Origin: Gambelia wislizenii
Taxonomy: Eukaryota > Chordata > Lepidosauria > Squamata > Crotaphytidae
Direction: 5' to 3'
Assembly: GCA_030847615.1 (NCBI GenBank)
Contig: JAUMIR010000003.1
Coordinates: forward strand, 28,890,501-28,954,500
DNA: 64,000 nt
The position numbers and the translations under genes were made by a program. Positions 41,997 through 54,330 of the stretch are shown in pieces; position 1 is the stretch's first letter, and every line of letters begins with the position of its first letter. The notes below the pieces were generated by a model that was not told the DNA's origin, ran no database searches, and was given only the letters and a program-made list of their open reading frames with translations.

Positions 41997-44900
41997 ATGA
42001 CAAAGAGTAAGATATTAACATGGAATGTAAAGGGGATGAATAGTCCGGGAAAGAGGAGGAAGGTTTTCCACTACTTAGAGAAGCAGAAAGCAGATATTAT
42101 TATGCTACAAGAAACACATATAAAAGAACAAGATACAAGACTATTAAAAAACACTAAACTTGGAGAGCTTTACTCAACAAAATTTGGGAAAAAAAGATGG
42201 GGTGGCGATATATGTTGGAAAGCAATATGTCTCCAGAGAAGTGTTTTGTGACAAAAATGGATGATATCTAGGTGTAGAAGTTAAATTGTTTGATAAAATC
42301 ACATTGTTTGTTGGTATCTACGCTCCACAAGAAAATAAAAACAGATTTTTTCAAGAATTGCTAAAGGTCATTTCAGAGATGGAATATACAAATTATATAA
42401 TAGCAGGAGATTGGAACACAGTTTGGGATGCTGAAACAGATAGATCAGTTAGAGTAATAAAAAAAGTAAAACAAGGAAACTTGCCCAAATCTGCAAAAGA
42501 ATTAATAGAAAACTTGGTAATGGTAGATGCATGGAGACAATTACGTACATAAAATTGATAGAGACTACACATTTTACTCCGACCGACATCAATGTTGGTC
42601 AAGAATAGATATGATTATGATCTCGAAAACATCGTTAAAGGGAGTAGCGAGTGTAGATATAACACCAAAAATAATCTCGGATCACTCACCTCTGATTATG
42701 GAACTAGGAAAGAGAAAATTACCTTTTTATTGGAAATTGAATGATATATTGTTGAAAAAAGACAAAATTATTGAGCATACTAAAAGGATCATAAAACAGT
42801 ACTTTTTGGACAATATGGATAAAGAAATAACAATAGATACAGTATGGGACACGGGGAAAGCGGTGATCCGGGGGGAACTATTAAAACAAGAAGTGAATTA
42901 CAAGAGAGAAAAGAACAAAAAATGAGATAAAATATGGACAGAAATAATAAATAAAGAAAAAGAGCTTAAACTAAACCCGAAAAATGAGATATTAGTAAGT
43001 GAGTTAAAAATACTTAAGAAACAATTAGATATCGAAATGAAGACTGAACTGGGCCAGAAATTAAAATTCGCCTGACAAAGATACTTTGAATGCGCAAACA
43101 AGCCAGGAAAATGACTAGCATGGAAATTAAGAAAGGAAAGAGAGAAAAAAATTAATAACAGAAATTAGATCCAATGAGGAGAGATTAGTTAAACAAGAGG
43201 ATATTATGAATACTTTTTATACCTACTTTTGTGGGGTTTATAGAGAACATTTAAATGCGTAAGAAATACGTGGAAATATCAGAAATTATTTAGAAAAAGA
43301 AAATATACCCCAGATAACAGAGGCCCAAAGACAAGCATTAAATGAGCCAATTGCTATAAATGAGATTAGAGAGGCAATAAAAAATTGAAATCTGGGAAAG
43401 CCCCAGGGCCGGACGGATTTTCAGTACTCTATTATAAAACGTTTATTGAGGAATTGATAAATCCCCTACATAAGCTATTCAATAGCATCAACCAATTGAA
43501 GTGTCCAGCAACGTGGAATAAAGCTAACATTGTGCTCATACCAAAAGAGGGAAAAGATATAACACAAGTATCGAATTATCGACCAATATCCTTGTTAAAC
43601 ATCGATTATAAGATCTTTATGAATATATTGGTGGAAAGATTAAAAAAATATTAGTATCTTGGATAGATGAGGACCAAAATGGCTTTCTTCTGAGTAGAGA
43701 TACAAAAAATAATTTAAGAACTTTACTAAATGTAATAGAATTTTACGAAAAAAACAACGAGAAGAAATTAGCGATGATATTCATAGACGCCGAGAAAGCA
43801 TTTGATAACATCAATTGGGAATTTATGACGATGGTATTGGAAAAAATGAGAATTGGTAATAGATACTTAGATTGGATTAAAATTTTTTACCACAATCAAG
43901 AAGCACAAATAATAATCAATGGGGAGAAATCAAACAGGTGTTCAATAAAGAGAGGTACACGCCAGGGGTGCCCCCTCTCCCCGCTTCTGTTTATTGTAGT
44001 ACTGGAGGTGTTATGCAGGAAAATCAGGTTAGCTCAGCAAATAAAAGGGATCAAGATTCAAGATTTCCACTATAAATACAAAGCATTTGCTGACAACCTG
44101 GTTTTCTTTCTAGACAACCCAGTAGATTGTATTGAAAAGTTAGTTAAAACTATTGAAGAATATGGGGAATTGGCGGGGCTAAAAATAAATAGAGAAAAAA
44201 CAGTTATAATAACAAAAAACATAAATAAAAAAAGAGAAACAGCAACTTGAAAACAAAACGGGATTTAAAGTAGAAAATAAGACAAGATACTTGGGAATAA
44301 ATATAACAAACAAAAATATAGATCTATATGAGAATAATTATATGAGAACTTGGAAGATAAAAGAAGATCTTTTGAGGTGGAATAAATTGGAAATATCATG
44401 GTTGGGTAGAATGGCTACGGTAAAAATGACGGTGTTACCAAAGTTGCTATATTTATTCCAAAATATTCCAATATTAAAAAATGAGAAATTTTTCGACATG
44501 GTGAATAGGGATTTCAGTAAATTTATATGGAGGAATAAGAAACCCAGAATTAACAGGAAAATACTGCAGGACTCTAAAGAAAGAGGAGGTCTAAGTCTTC
44601 CAGACATTAGATGTTACTATCATGCAAGCAGTATTCTATGGATTAAAGAATGGTTGACATTGAAGAACACTAGACTCCTACAGTTAGAATGTTTTAACCT
44701 GCGTTTTGGATGGCATGCCTATGTCTGGTATAATAAAGCTAAGATTCATAAAGAATTTTCACATCATTTTGTTAGACACGCTTTATTAAGAATATGGTTG
44801 AAATATAAAACAAAATTTTACCTAAAGATACCAGTATGGCTGTCCACCCATGAGGCGTTTCACAAGAAAGAAAATTTATTCAGAGACAGATGGTTAACCT

Positions 44901-45757
44901 ATACAGATATACTGAAAAAAGTAGGAGGAGTTTATATTATGAAATCCCAGGAAGAGCTAATAAAAGAAAATATTTGTTGTCATTGGTTTCTCTTTAGACA
45001 AATGTTTGAAAACTTTAAAAAAGATTTGAGATTAGAAGGAATTGAAGAGGAACTGACAGAATTGGATAAAATACTTTGGGAAAGTAAAGATAAGATGCTA
45101 TCAAGAATATATAAATTGGTTTTAAAAGTAAACCTAGAACAAGAAATAATAAAATCATATATGATAACATGGGCCCGAAACATTAAGAGACCAATAACCC
45201 TAGAAGAATGGGAAAACTCTTGGATAAAAAATACTGGATTTACTAGAAGTGTTAGTTTAAAGGAAAATTATTATAAATCCATCTTCAGATGGTACTTGAC
45301 ACCCAAAAAGATCGCAAAGATATATAAAAATTCAACAAATCTTTGTTGGAAATGTGATAAAGAGGTGGGCACATACTATCATGTATGGTGGGATTGCAGA
45401 GAAACTAAAAAAATTTTGGGAAAGATTCACAACACTATTTGTGATTGCTTAAAGATAGATTTCCGCTGCAAACCGGAGATCTACCTATTGAATATTTTGC
45501 ACGTAATAAATAGTCAAGATTTAAAACAATATAGGAAAATTATATTGTATATGATATCTGATGCTAGAATGATTTTTGCAAAACACTGGAAAAACCAAGG
45601 AACTCCTCAAATTGAAGAATGGATATTTCGACTTTACGAAATGTACGAAATGGACAAACTAACAATTATTTTAGATGAAAATAAAACCCAGAAAAATTGT
45701 GAAGACTGGAAGATGCTGATACCTTTGTGGCAAAAAACAGGGGGGGGGGGGAATTAG
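41997..45757 (+). pseudogene. L1 ORF2 (endonuclease and reverse transcriptase), interrupted
   Basis: Endonuclease: LTWNVKGMNSPGKRRKVFHY, DIIMLQETHI, then in other frames AGDWNTVWD and SDHSPLIMEL. RT: KSGKAPGPDGFSVLYYKTF, NYRPISLLNIDYKI, IDAEKAFDNINW, RQGCPLSPLLF, and the catalytic box at 44086-44097 reads FADN instead of FADD. A C-terminal Cys/His segment (CWKCDKEVGTYYHVWWDC, about 45344-45397) matches the L1 cysteine motif. At least five frame changes occur between 42240 and 44290, after which the last 488 codons (44291-45757) are open. A run of 12 G (45740-45751) lies just before the stop. Confidence 0.87.
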
Positions 45758-46039
45758 CAACAATAGGCATTGAATAATCAATATTTAGAAAAAGTGTGAA
45801 CGAAGAGAAACAGAAACTTTTCCAGAATAGACAAGGAAAGGGGAAGAGAAGAAGTATGAAAAACGCATACTTGAATGGAGGAAGAAGAAGTACAGAAGTT
45901 TTATGTTATATATGTTATATATTAATGTTTCATATTGATATACATATATAAGTACAAGTGTGATTGAATTGTGATTGTATGTTTACTTGTATGTCTATGT
46001 CATTGTTTATACTTTCTATATAATAAAATAATAAAAAAT

Positions 46040-46054
46040 AAAGATCCTGGGACC
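46040..46054 (+). repeat. L1 target-site duplication (right)
   Basis: AAAGATCCTGGGACC follows the A-rich L1 tail; one mismatch to 39325-39339. Confidence 0.8.
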
Positions 46055-46395
46055 TGGGGGTGGGGAAGAAGACTGCCCTTGGATCTGACCCTCAGGTTTG
46101 ACCCTCACTTTAAGTCCTCTGACTTAGGGATGGAATTCTTCATGTCTGCCTTCCAGTAGATGGCCAGACAGGGAGAACCCCAGCTATTGGGTTGTGCTCT
46201 GTGCTCAGGTGCCAGGGAAGGCTAAAGAGGAGGCCAAGGTGTAATGCTTGCCTCAGCTGATCCCAGTCTAGGTTGCCCCCCCCTTGCTCCTTTCCAGTTT
46301 CAACATAGTTTAAATAGGTTTTATGTTAAATAAAGCAACCCTTATTCAAGCCAAATTCTGTGTGTCTGGTGTCTGGCTTGGAAGCTCAGGATTCT
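46055..46395 (+). repeat. LTR-like remnant
   Basis: The stretch contains AATAAA at 46329-46334 followed by a U5-like end (TGTGTGTCTGGTGTCTGGC ... GGATTCTACACA). The L1 may have inserted into it, with its 5' part at about 39262-39324. Boundaries and duplication were not found. Confidence 0.35.
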
Positions 46396-47010
46396 ACACA
46401 GAACAAGCAATCTAACCAACATCATACAGAATTCTTACAGAGATATTCATGAACATGGCTCAGAATATTTTGTACATGCTTGACTTGAAATCAATAGGAA
46501 CACCTCTTCATGGTATACAAAATGATTTTGAAGGCAGCCAGCTCATCAGAGCTTAGGAAATTGGAGGTACAATAATCTCCATACATAGGAACTGAACTAC
46601 ATGAGATTTGTATGCATTTCAGTGATGAAGACCATCTTTTAATGTCAGGGAAAGCCTCCAAAGATGGATAATTTATTTTCCAGAAAGCCACTCTATGTAA
46701 TCACATGTGTACAGGGAAGAGCAGGGCAAGGCCTATCACTAGAGATAGAAAGGTGAATGCCTCACATAGCAGATTTTTGGTTTGATCAAAGGGCAGCAAA
46801 ATATCATTTATTTTTTTCTCCTAGGGAGAGAGGAGCTTGTGGGCTTTCCTGCTTCATATCCCAAAATAACTTGTCTTGCCATGGGTTCTATGACTTGTTC
46901 AGAGTAGGGGTGAGGCCATTTTCCTGTTCTCCCTCAGACAGCAAAGTGTCTTTGGTTGGCCCTGGGTGAATCAGGAAATGCATTTGGCATACGTTTGCCA
47001 GTGAGAACTA
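46396..47010. other. No gene recognised
   Basis: Short frames without similarity; no repeat identified. Confidence 0.5.
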
Positions 47011-47094
47011 ACTTCCTTCCTTCCTTCCTTCCTTCCTTCCTTCCTTCCTTCCTTCCTTCCTTCTCCTTCCTTCCTTCCTTCCTTCTTCCTTCCT
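47011..47094 (+). repeat. CCTT microsatellite
   Basis: About twenty copies of TTCC/CTTC with small interruptions near 47061 and 47083. Confidence 0.95.
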
Positions 47095-47198
47095 CAGTTT
47101 TACATTTTCCAAGACTATGCCCCAGAACTGAAATAGGGCCTGGGTTCAAATAAATCCCTCCCAGGGTAGTCCTTGTTATTATATTACCCATGCAATTT

Positions 47199-47434
47199 AA
47201 CTACAGGAAAAGAGATTCCACCTAAACTTTAGGAAGAACTTCCTGAAAGTAATTGCTCTTCGGCAGTGGAATGCACTGCCTCAAAGTGTGGTGGAGTCTC
47301 TTTCTTTGGAGCTTTTTAAACAGAGGCTGGATGGCCATATGTCTGGAGTGCTTTGATTGTGTATTCCTGCGTGGCAGGGGTTGGACTAGATGGCCCTTGT
47401 GGTCTCTTCCAACTCTGTGATTCTGAGTCTATGG
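47199..47434 (+). mobile_element. CR1-type LINE 3' end
   Basis: Complete CR1 tail: GGAAGAACTTCCTGAAAG, AGTGGAATGCACTGCC, AACAGAGGCTGGATGGCC, GGTTGGACTAGATGGCCC, TTCCAACTCTGTGATTCTG. Confidence 0.85.
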
Positions 47435-48070
47435 TTTTCTGTGTCTAAGCAAACTCTTTCCTTCAACATGGCTCTGCCACATTTAGATCTTATGGTCACT
47501 TTGTGTCTTTTCTCCTTCATTACCCTCTTTGCTCCTATCCTTTTATGGAAAATATCACTATATTTTACTAATAAGCCAACAATATGACATTCTGTCAAGC
47601 ATTTAAAGTACAAAACACCAAAGCATTTTTAAGTATCAGCAAAAGCATATCTGTATATAAAGATCTTGAATATGACAGGTATACAACAAACAAGACAATT
47701 GGAACTGTAGGCACCAGATGTAATATTTCCCTATTTGAAGTCTTTTCATCTAGCCACTTTAGGCTAAGAAATATAAAATTACATCATATGGAATAATTTG
47801 CCACACCTCTCCCACTGTGCATGTGTTTTTTTAAAAAAACAATATTTTCAATTTGATTTTGATTATTGTTTTAATGTTATGATCAGTTTGATTATATTTT
47901 AATAGGAAAACTTATTATTGTTTCACAGTGTGTGTGTGTGTGTGTGTGTGTATTTTTTAAAAAAATCATGTCATAAGATGCTTATATTGAAGAAAAGACA
48001 GGAAATGAAATGAAAACAGTGAAATAAAACTTGATAAGAAACCTGACCAGCATGTGATCTTTCCTCATGG
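47435..48070. other. No gene recognised; TG microsatellite
   Basis: TG run at about 47928-47951. No other feature supported. Confidence 0.5.
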
Positions 48071-48134
48071 TGAATCATAGAATTCTAGAGTTGGAAGAGA
48101 CTACAAGGGCCATCCAGTTCAACCTCCAATAAAG
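48071..48134 (-). mobile_element. CR1-type LINE 3' tail, short
   Basis: The minus strand reads CTGGATGGCCCTTGTAGTC then TTCCAACTCTAGAATTCTATG.. ending at the ATGATTC terminus. About 60 bp. Confidence 0.65.
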
Positions 48135-49440
48135 GCTGAGTGTTTTTCCCAAATGCTGCTTCTTTCTCAAAGGGTTAACACAAGTTATGTTTTTTTTAAA
48201 ACACACACACACCTAGAAACTGGAAAATGAACAGGGGCAGGTAAGCTTCTAGGTGAAAGAATGAATCTGCAAGAAACAGCAGTAGTACAACAGAAGAGGA
48301 TACTAAAACAGATGGATCATAAATCTACTTCTGCGTGGTTTGCACAGATCAACAGAAATCAGCGACACTATTCCAATCCATTTATTCCACAGTACTTTAG
48401 ACACTAGTTTACTGAGAAGAAAATAGCTGGATCCTATACAGGATTAATTGGTTGAAGAAAGAGGGTTAATTTCCATGCTGCTGTCATGATCTATTGGGCA
48501 GTTTTAAAGAAACTGAGAGTCACAAACATTTTGAATGGGTGAAGATGTCCTTGCATTGGCATTATTGACAACATGGAGTCATGATGTATCCCTTTATACT
48601 TTTAGGAGTCCACACCCTACCAGCAAAACACTGTTCATTTATATTACAAATGAACACACTGGGATAAGAACCTGCAAGATCCCAGAGGTGAGGTTCTGCA
48701 AACACTGTAATTTAATCCAACATTTCCTCCAAAAATGTTATAACATCAGTCACAACATCAGGGGCTTATTCATCTGATTGCACATGGTTTGTGGGCCACA
48801 TGCCATATCTCTGGGTTTTTTCTAGCAGTCCTTGTTGGCCTTGCTGGATCATGCCAGTACTACTTTTGTCATTAAGCTACTGAAATTTGGTAGTGTGGTA
48901 TAGCAGTGGTGAAAAAAAATGTTTTGGCTTAAAACTTACTTTTCCACATCACTATAAAACACTTTCAGTGTGTGCAATCCGTTTGGGAGTCAGTTAAATC
49001 CAAAACAAGGCATGTGCTACCCAAACACCTTTCTTTTATGTGGCAGTACCTGTTTTAAAAGTTGCAAATGAGCCTTCCACCCCCCACCCCCATTGCCACA
49101 TTGCATCACTGAAATGTGGCATAGGAGAGGGTGTAAGATCTGATGGATGGAAGGCAATACTTTCATAGAGGTCTGAACAGAGACAGTAGTATCCTGTTTC
49201 ACAATAAGTGTTAATTTAGTAAGCAGTGCTAAAATGATTAGGTTAGCACCAGTTATGGCTGTGAACTCCCACATATTCAGGTTTTTCTAAGAGTTTTTAA
49301 CTGTATTCGTATTAACTTTTGTCAGTCACCATGACTTCCATTTTCAAGAAAAAGGTGGAATACAAATAATTAAAGAAGGAGGCGGAGACTGGTGATCTGA
49401 TGGTCTCTTGAATCGTCAGGCCAATCCAATGACATGGAGG
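48135..49440. other. No gene recognised
   Basis: Short AC run at about 48201-48212. Open frames are short and unconserved. Confidence 0.45.
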
Positions 49441-49648
49441 CAAACAGAAGGGAAAGAAGATTCCCCCTAAACATGTAGAACAGTCAAGAGTGGAATACAT
49501 GACCTCAGTGTGGTGGAGTTGCCTTCTTTGGAGGTTTTTAAACAGAGGCTGGATGGCCATCTGTCAGGAGTGATTTGATTGTATATTCCTCCACAACCAG
49601 GTGGTTGGACTGGATGGCCCTCATGGTCTATGATTCTGTGATTCTGCC
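49441..49648 (+). mobile_element. CR1-type LINE 3' end
   Basis: TTGGAGGTTTTTAAACAGAG, GCTGGATGGCCATCTGTCAG, GGTTGGACTGGATGGCCC, then two ATTCTGTG terminal repeats. Confidence 0.8.
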
Positions 49649-49834
49649 CCAAGCTATTTGCAGCATTTAAAGACTAAAACCCACAAATTAAAATGAGCCT
49701 GGAAAACAACTGGCATCCAATGCTCATTTTTCCATATCACAAGAAGCAATTAGTACATCAATGGCTCCATTTTGCACTAACGGAAACTTCCAGATTTTTT
49801 TCAAGCTTAGCCTCACACAGAGCACATTGCAGTA

Positions 49835-50261
49835 GTCTAGATCAGTGGCTCTTAACCTTTTCTTTACCAGAGACCTCCTTTAAATATCTTTTGTTGTGTG
49901 GACCCCCAAGACTTGACTCAAGATTTAAAACCATACCAACAACAACCTGATAATAATACTAATACCTGGTGGTGGTGGTGGTGATATAATCATACCATCC
50001 ATTACATTTTCCCTCAGATGCACTGGAAGGGGAGTGAAGACTTCTCCTGCTTCTTCCTGCAAGTTTGTGGCTGGAACAGATTGAATGGCAATGCATAGAC
50101 CAAGCCAGCCCTACAGCCTTTTCCTTGGCTCCTGTCACATGGCCACTCCATGCAGGAAGTAATTGGACCAAGCAGCTTTCAAGCCTTCATGAACCCCCTG
50201 TAAGGAAGTTGCAGACCTCTGGGGGTCCATGGACCACAGGTTAAAAACCACTGGTCTAGAT
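49835..50261. mobile_element. hAT-type non-autonomous element with 8-bp duplication GTCTAGAT
   Basis: The 411-bp unit 49843-50253 is bounded by exact GTCTAGAT copies (49835-49842, 50254-50261). Its termini CAGTGGCTCTTAACCT and AGGTTAAAAACCACTG are inverted. It contains no transposase frame and has a GGT run at about 49968-49984. The CAGTGG terminus and 8-bp duplication are diagnostic of hAT. Confidence 0.88.
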
Positions 50262-51382
50262 GTTATTTTTCTTCTATACACATACATTTATATTTAATAC
50301 ACTGAGGATAACAAATGAAGCAGATCCTATTGCACACAAACCTATTCAATATGAAAGATAAAGCTTTTTTTCCTTTTCACGTGTTAAGCCATAGGAGCAC
50401 CACCTTTGCTGGCATGTCTTCTAAGGTCATGGATGTGAGCAGATATCAGAACATATCTGCCAAGTAGAGATAAAGAAGAAATTGGTTGGATTTACAATAC
50501 CACACACAAATATCCATTTTGCAACTCCTGGGACTGGCCAAAGAATGGACACCATTTTGACTCAAAAATTCATATTTCAGAAAGACCCATGAAGCATTTC
50601 AAAGGATAAAAATGCAACATGAACCGTGCATGCATTTCAAAAGTAGATGACAAAAAAGTTTATAGTTGATAAATGTTTATAAATACACATTAGTCAATGG
50701 AAAATATAATATACAAAAATGTGTACATACAAGACAGATGTACTGTACATTATGAGAAAAGAAAGGCTGGTCACATGCACTGCAAATCAATGTGGAGCTA
50801 ACAGGAAATGAGGATGCCTGTGGGATACTAAGAAGAAACATGAGGATAGCAAGATTGACAGATTTTCACATACCTACTCTTAATCATCAGTTTTCTCCAT
50901 TGCATGGTGCCTCATGGAATTGGCAAACTTAGCTGGGAGGAAGCTGCTGTATACATTCGCTGATTACTCAACTTTGGTACAAACTGGATAGACAGCACAA
51001 AATAAGTAATGAGAGCATGTGGGTGTATAGCTAACCACAGGGTTGCCTACCAAGGATGCTGAGCTTGTAACAACCATGTGACAAGTGGAAATTTGACAGA
51101 ACCAGTCATTATAACATGGGAATGCAGTGATTGATGAAGCTGCACTTCTTGAGCAGCTGTCAACAGCAAAGATGATACCCAGGTAAATATAATTCACTTC
51201 TTCAAATATGATGGAGAAGTGTTCCCAGTTTTCATCACTAATACAAATCTAAAATTTGGCCAAATATGTGTATAGCTGTAGTGTTGTTGTGGGTTTGTGT
51301 TTTGAAGGATTAGACAGACCATACCCCTGTCTCTACCACCACCAGCCTTGCTTTAGGTATTGACCTAGCACATGGCTGAGCC
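50262..51382. other. No gene recognised
   Basis: Nothing beyond short frames was found. Confidence 0.5.
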
Positions 51383-51957
51383 TAAAAAGCTAGGGGCTCA
51401 TCAAGATGGGCAATATACACCATCTTATCCCTGTCTAATAGCCTTGCAGTCCTCATGACACAGAGCTTTTGCCTTGTTCTACCTTCAGGCAGTCCTCAGC
51501 ACCTCCAGGGCAGATATGGGGCTTGGATGGGGCCAAGTTGGGACCAAGACAGGGTAGGGCCCTTTACCATGTTTTTTTTTTTAAATACCCGCTTGAATCC
51601 TTTCCTGCTGGGAAAGATCAGATCAGACCCCACATGTACGCAAGAGTCCGTCCCAGCATGCTGGCCCATCACTTGCTGCAGCTGCCAGTTTGCTTTGCTC
51701 TTCCAAAGCAGGAAGGGGTCCTGCAGCATGTGACCAAGGCTGGTCACATGCAGTGGGTCTTGGTCACATGTTGTAGGCTGGCTTCCTTACTTCCAGGAGA
51801 GCATAGGAGAAGGTGGGGTGAGTAGATGCAGTAACAGGCTAGTATACCTGTCTGACCTCCAACCTGTTTGGAGATAGTAATGGGGAGGAACAGGCTTGAT
51901 CCATGGCCAGGACATGCCAGTGGGAAGCCAGGCTCACATAGATGAGCCCTAAAAAGC
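51383..51957. mobile_element. hAT-like non-autonomous element, 8-bp duplication TAAAAAGC
   Basis: The 559-bp unit 51391-51949 begins TAGGGGCTCATC and ends GATGAGCCC, flanked by exact TAAAAAGC (51383-51390, 51950-51957). It contains a palindrome CATGTGACCA-AGGC-TGGTCACATG near 51727. A diverged copy in the opposite orientation lies at about 56650-57169. Confidence 0.75.
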
Positions 51958-52009
51958 ATTAATGCTTACTGCATCCCATACAAGCCTCCCTGTCCTATAA
52001 GTCTTTTCC

Positions 52010-52150
52010 AGGAAGGCCTTCTCTTGGTTTCACCACTCTCATAGGCAGGTTTGGTGGGCTCATGAGGCTTTCTGAGTGGCTGCTCCCAGGCTGTGGAATT
52101 CCTTGCCAACATAGGCTAGGCTGGTCCTCTACTTTTGTTCCTTACTTTGC
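52010..52150 (+). mobile_element. L2-type LINE 3' fragment
   Basis: GAGTGGCTGCTCCCAGGCTG then TGGAATTCCTTGCC, GGCTAGGCTGGTCC match the L2 C-terminal/3' region seen at 35097-35880. Confidence 0.5.
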
Positions 52151-52839
52151 ACACCTCCTGGTCACAATCTTCCCAATTATATTCCTACTTAAATTATACT
52201 ATTTCTTTCTGATCATACATCTCTCTATATAAACTTGATTATATAAAGTTAATGAAAAGTGTGTTCCTTTGGTGATTAATTTTCTCTTGGCGAGGTGATG
52301 TGTAACTGCTCGTCCTATTAATAGTAAAAGTGGGGTATCTGGACAACAAAGTGAACAGGCACACAGGTGATGTAGCTGCTAGAATGCAAACCAAATGAAT
52401 TTCAACACTTGTTATTTCTCTCATTGAAAGACAGACTTCCTAGCTAGTCAGAATGTGTTGGAGTGGGTCAAGGATGGGATCTCACATGGTCCTTCTTCTA
52501 ATGCCACCCCAGTTCACTATTTTTTAAAGGTTGGGCTGGTTTTCAGTCAGCATAATGCCCTAGCCCTCTGTACTTGTCAGGAATGTTGTGCCAGGATGTA
52601 CCTTCAGCAAATCACAAAAAGGGAAGAGGGAATAAATTATGCCCTCAACAATGTGAGGGCTCTTCTGCCACAAAAATGGCTGGACCTATCCTCCTAAAAC
52701 TTTTCAGGTTTCTTACTTAAGGCCATTTCTCTGCTATGTCTCATGTTCATGAAAATTCAGACTGCTCCATAGTCTGAAACCTGAAAAACAGTATTTTCTT
52801 ATATGAAACTGCCCAGGAAACTCTCAGAAGAAAGCTTTA
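52151..52839. other. No gene recognised
   Basis: This lies between two L2 fragments of the same orientation; its content is not identified. Confidence 0.45.
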
Positions 52840-53135
52840 TCTTGTTCCACCACCATCACAAGAATGTTTGGTAAGGATGTGGGAAAGGACCTTCTTAGTG
52901 GCTGCTCCTAGATTATGGAATTCTCTCCCATGGGAGGCTAGGTTGGCTTTGCCCTCATTGTGTTGGTAGATAAAGACCTTTGTTTTAAGACAACCTTTGC
53001 CTGTTAACTGGCTGTTGCAGAAGAGTCTTTTAATGGGATATGTTGTACTTTTGTTTTTAGCATTATATTTTAATATTTTAACAAGTGTTTTAAATTAGTG
53101 TTTGTAACTTGGTTGATTTTTTTTTAAAAAAGCTT
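52840..53135 (+). mobile_element. L2-type LINE 3' fragment
   Basis: TTAGTGGCTGCTCCTAG, TGGAATTCTCTCCCATGGGA, GGCTAGGTTGGC and a T-rich 3' UTR match the L2 end. It starts at the same L2 region as the 52010 fragment, so these are two separate copies. Confidence 0.5.
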
Positions 53136-54078
53136 TTGCAATATATCTTGGACTTTATCAGACAAGCCTCTAGAAACATTTCTTTCCCACCATATTTTAA
53201 ACCATAAGTGTGCCAGCAAAATAACACTTTTTATCAAATTTTGCCATAATAGCATGAAAATGCAGCCCTGTACTACCATGTTGGTGGGTGCTGTGACTCT
53301 CAGACACACCTGCTGAATTTACGTCACTGTTCAGCCTGGCTACTTCGTCACTTATGCTGCCACCAAATAAATATCTGTGGAGACCGCAGTTCCACAGTTG
53401 CCACCTTTATGTCAGACTTCCCCCTTATCCCTTCCTTGGGCTGGGGTTTGACTAATCTGGATAGTACTTGTATTGATGTGTGATTAATTACAGGGTTAGT
53501 GTGCCAAATAAATGCTAGTAAGGGAAATGATTCATGAGGAGTCTGCATTGGATAAACAAAACATAAAGATTGATTTACTGTGTAAACAGTATAACAGAAA
53601 TGCTTTGAACTTTCTCTTCAACTTGGATAAATTTGAACTAGTTGCTAGTCCCTCTCTGTGGTGACCTTATAATCTCAGAATTTGCCAGACTCAATCACAA
53701 CTTGTGAGGTTCTTTCTTTCCTCTCATGCTATATTCTAATCAGCTTCTATTCCTCTTAACACTTATTCTCGCTGCACGTACATTCCCTCAGCTCCACTCA
53801 CAGCCATACACACATTCCAGCCCTCTCCTCATCACATCAATCACATCTTCAACTGTCCCTTTCAACTGTCATCTCTTCTCTATCTACTGTCATCCACCTC
53901 CTGTCACTCTAGGAAACCCCTCCCATACAAGTTTCCTGCCACAGGATTGGCTCCTTCATGTTCTCGTCCTATTCGCTCATCAACATTCCATCAGATGCTC
54001 ATCAGATGCTCTCCACTGGTGTACCTGATCTCAGCAGTTCTCACGAAAAGACGTGAGTGTGCTTAAAAGTCTAAAAAC
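53136..54078. other. No gene recognised
   Basis: A C/T/A-rich stretch (53720-54020) gives a 100-codon frame without family resemblance. Confidence 0.5.
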
Positions 54079-54330
54079 AGCAAAATCAGTGGTTCTCAAC
54101 CTGTGGGTCCCCAGATGTTGTTGGACTACAGTTCCCAGGAGCCCTCTGAGGTCTCAGCTTGACACCTAGGTGATCCTCCCAGTCATTAGTGAGGCTGTGA
54201 GTTCAGTCCTACAGCCTTACTAATGACTGGGAGGACTACCTGGCTGTCAAGGTGAGACCTCAGAGGGCTTCTGGGAACTGTAGTCCAACAACATCTGGGG
54301 ACTCACAGGTTGAGAACCACTGAGCTAAAT
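54079..54330. mobile_element. hAT foldback MITE with 112-bp inverted arms
   Basis: The 236-bp unit 54087-54322 consists of two 112-bp arms (54087-54198, 54211-54322) that are reverse complements with about 8 mismatches, separated by 12 bases. The ends are CAGTGGTTCTCAACCTG. The flanks AGCAAAAT (54079-54086) and AGCTAAAT (54323-54330) agree at 7 of 8 positions, as for a hAT duplication. Confidence 0.9.

Larger units (their letters stand above)
39340..46039 (+). mobile_element. Full-length L1 LINE, inactive
   Basis: About 6.7 kb between 15-bp target duplications: a GC-rich 5' end and 5' UTR (39340-40733), ORF1 (40734-41938), ORF2 (41997-45757) and a 3' UTR with A-rich AATAAAATAATAAAAAATAA end. 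Both ORFs are broken by stops and frameshifts and the RT catalytic motif reads FADN. It lies inside DNA that may itself be an older LTR. Confidence 0.9.

Noticed and set aside
53726..54028. 100-codon plus-strand frame rich in S, H and P
   Set aside because: Pyrimidine-rich low-complexity sequence; no family resemblance.
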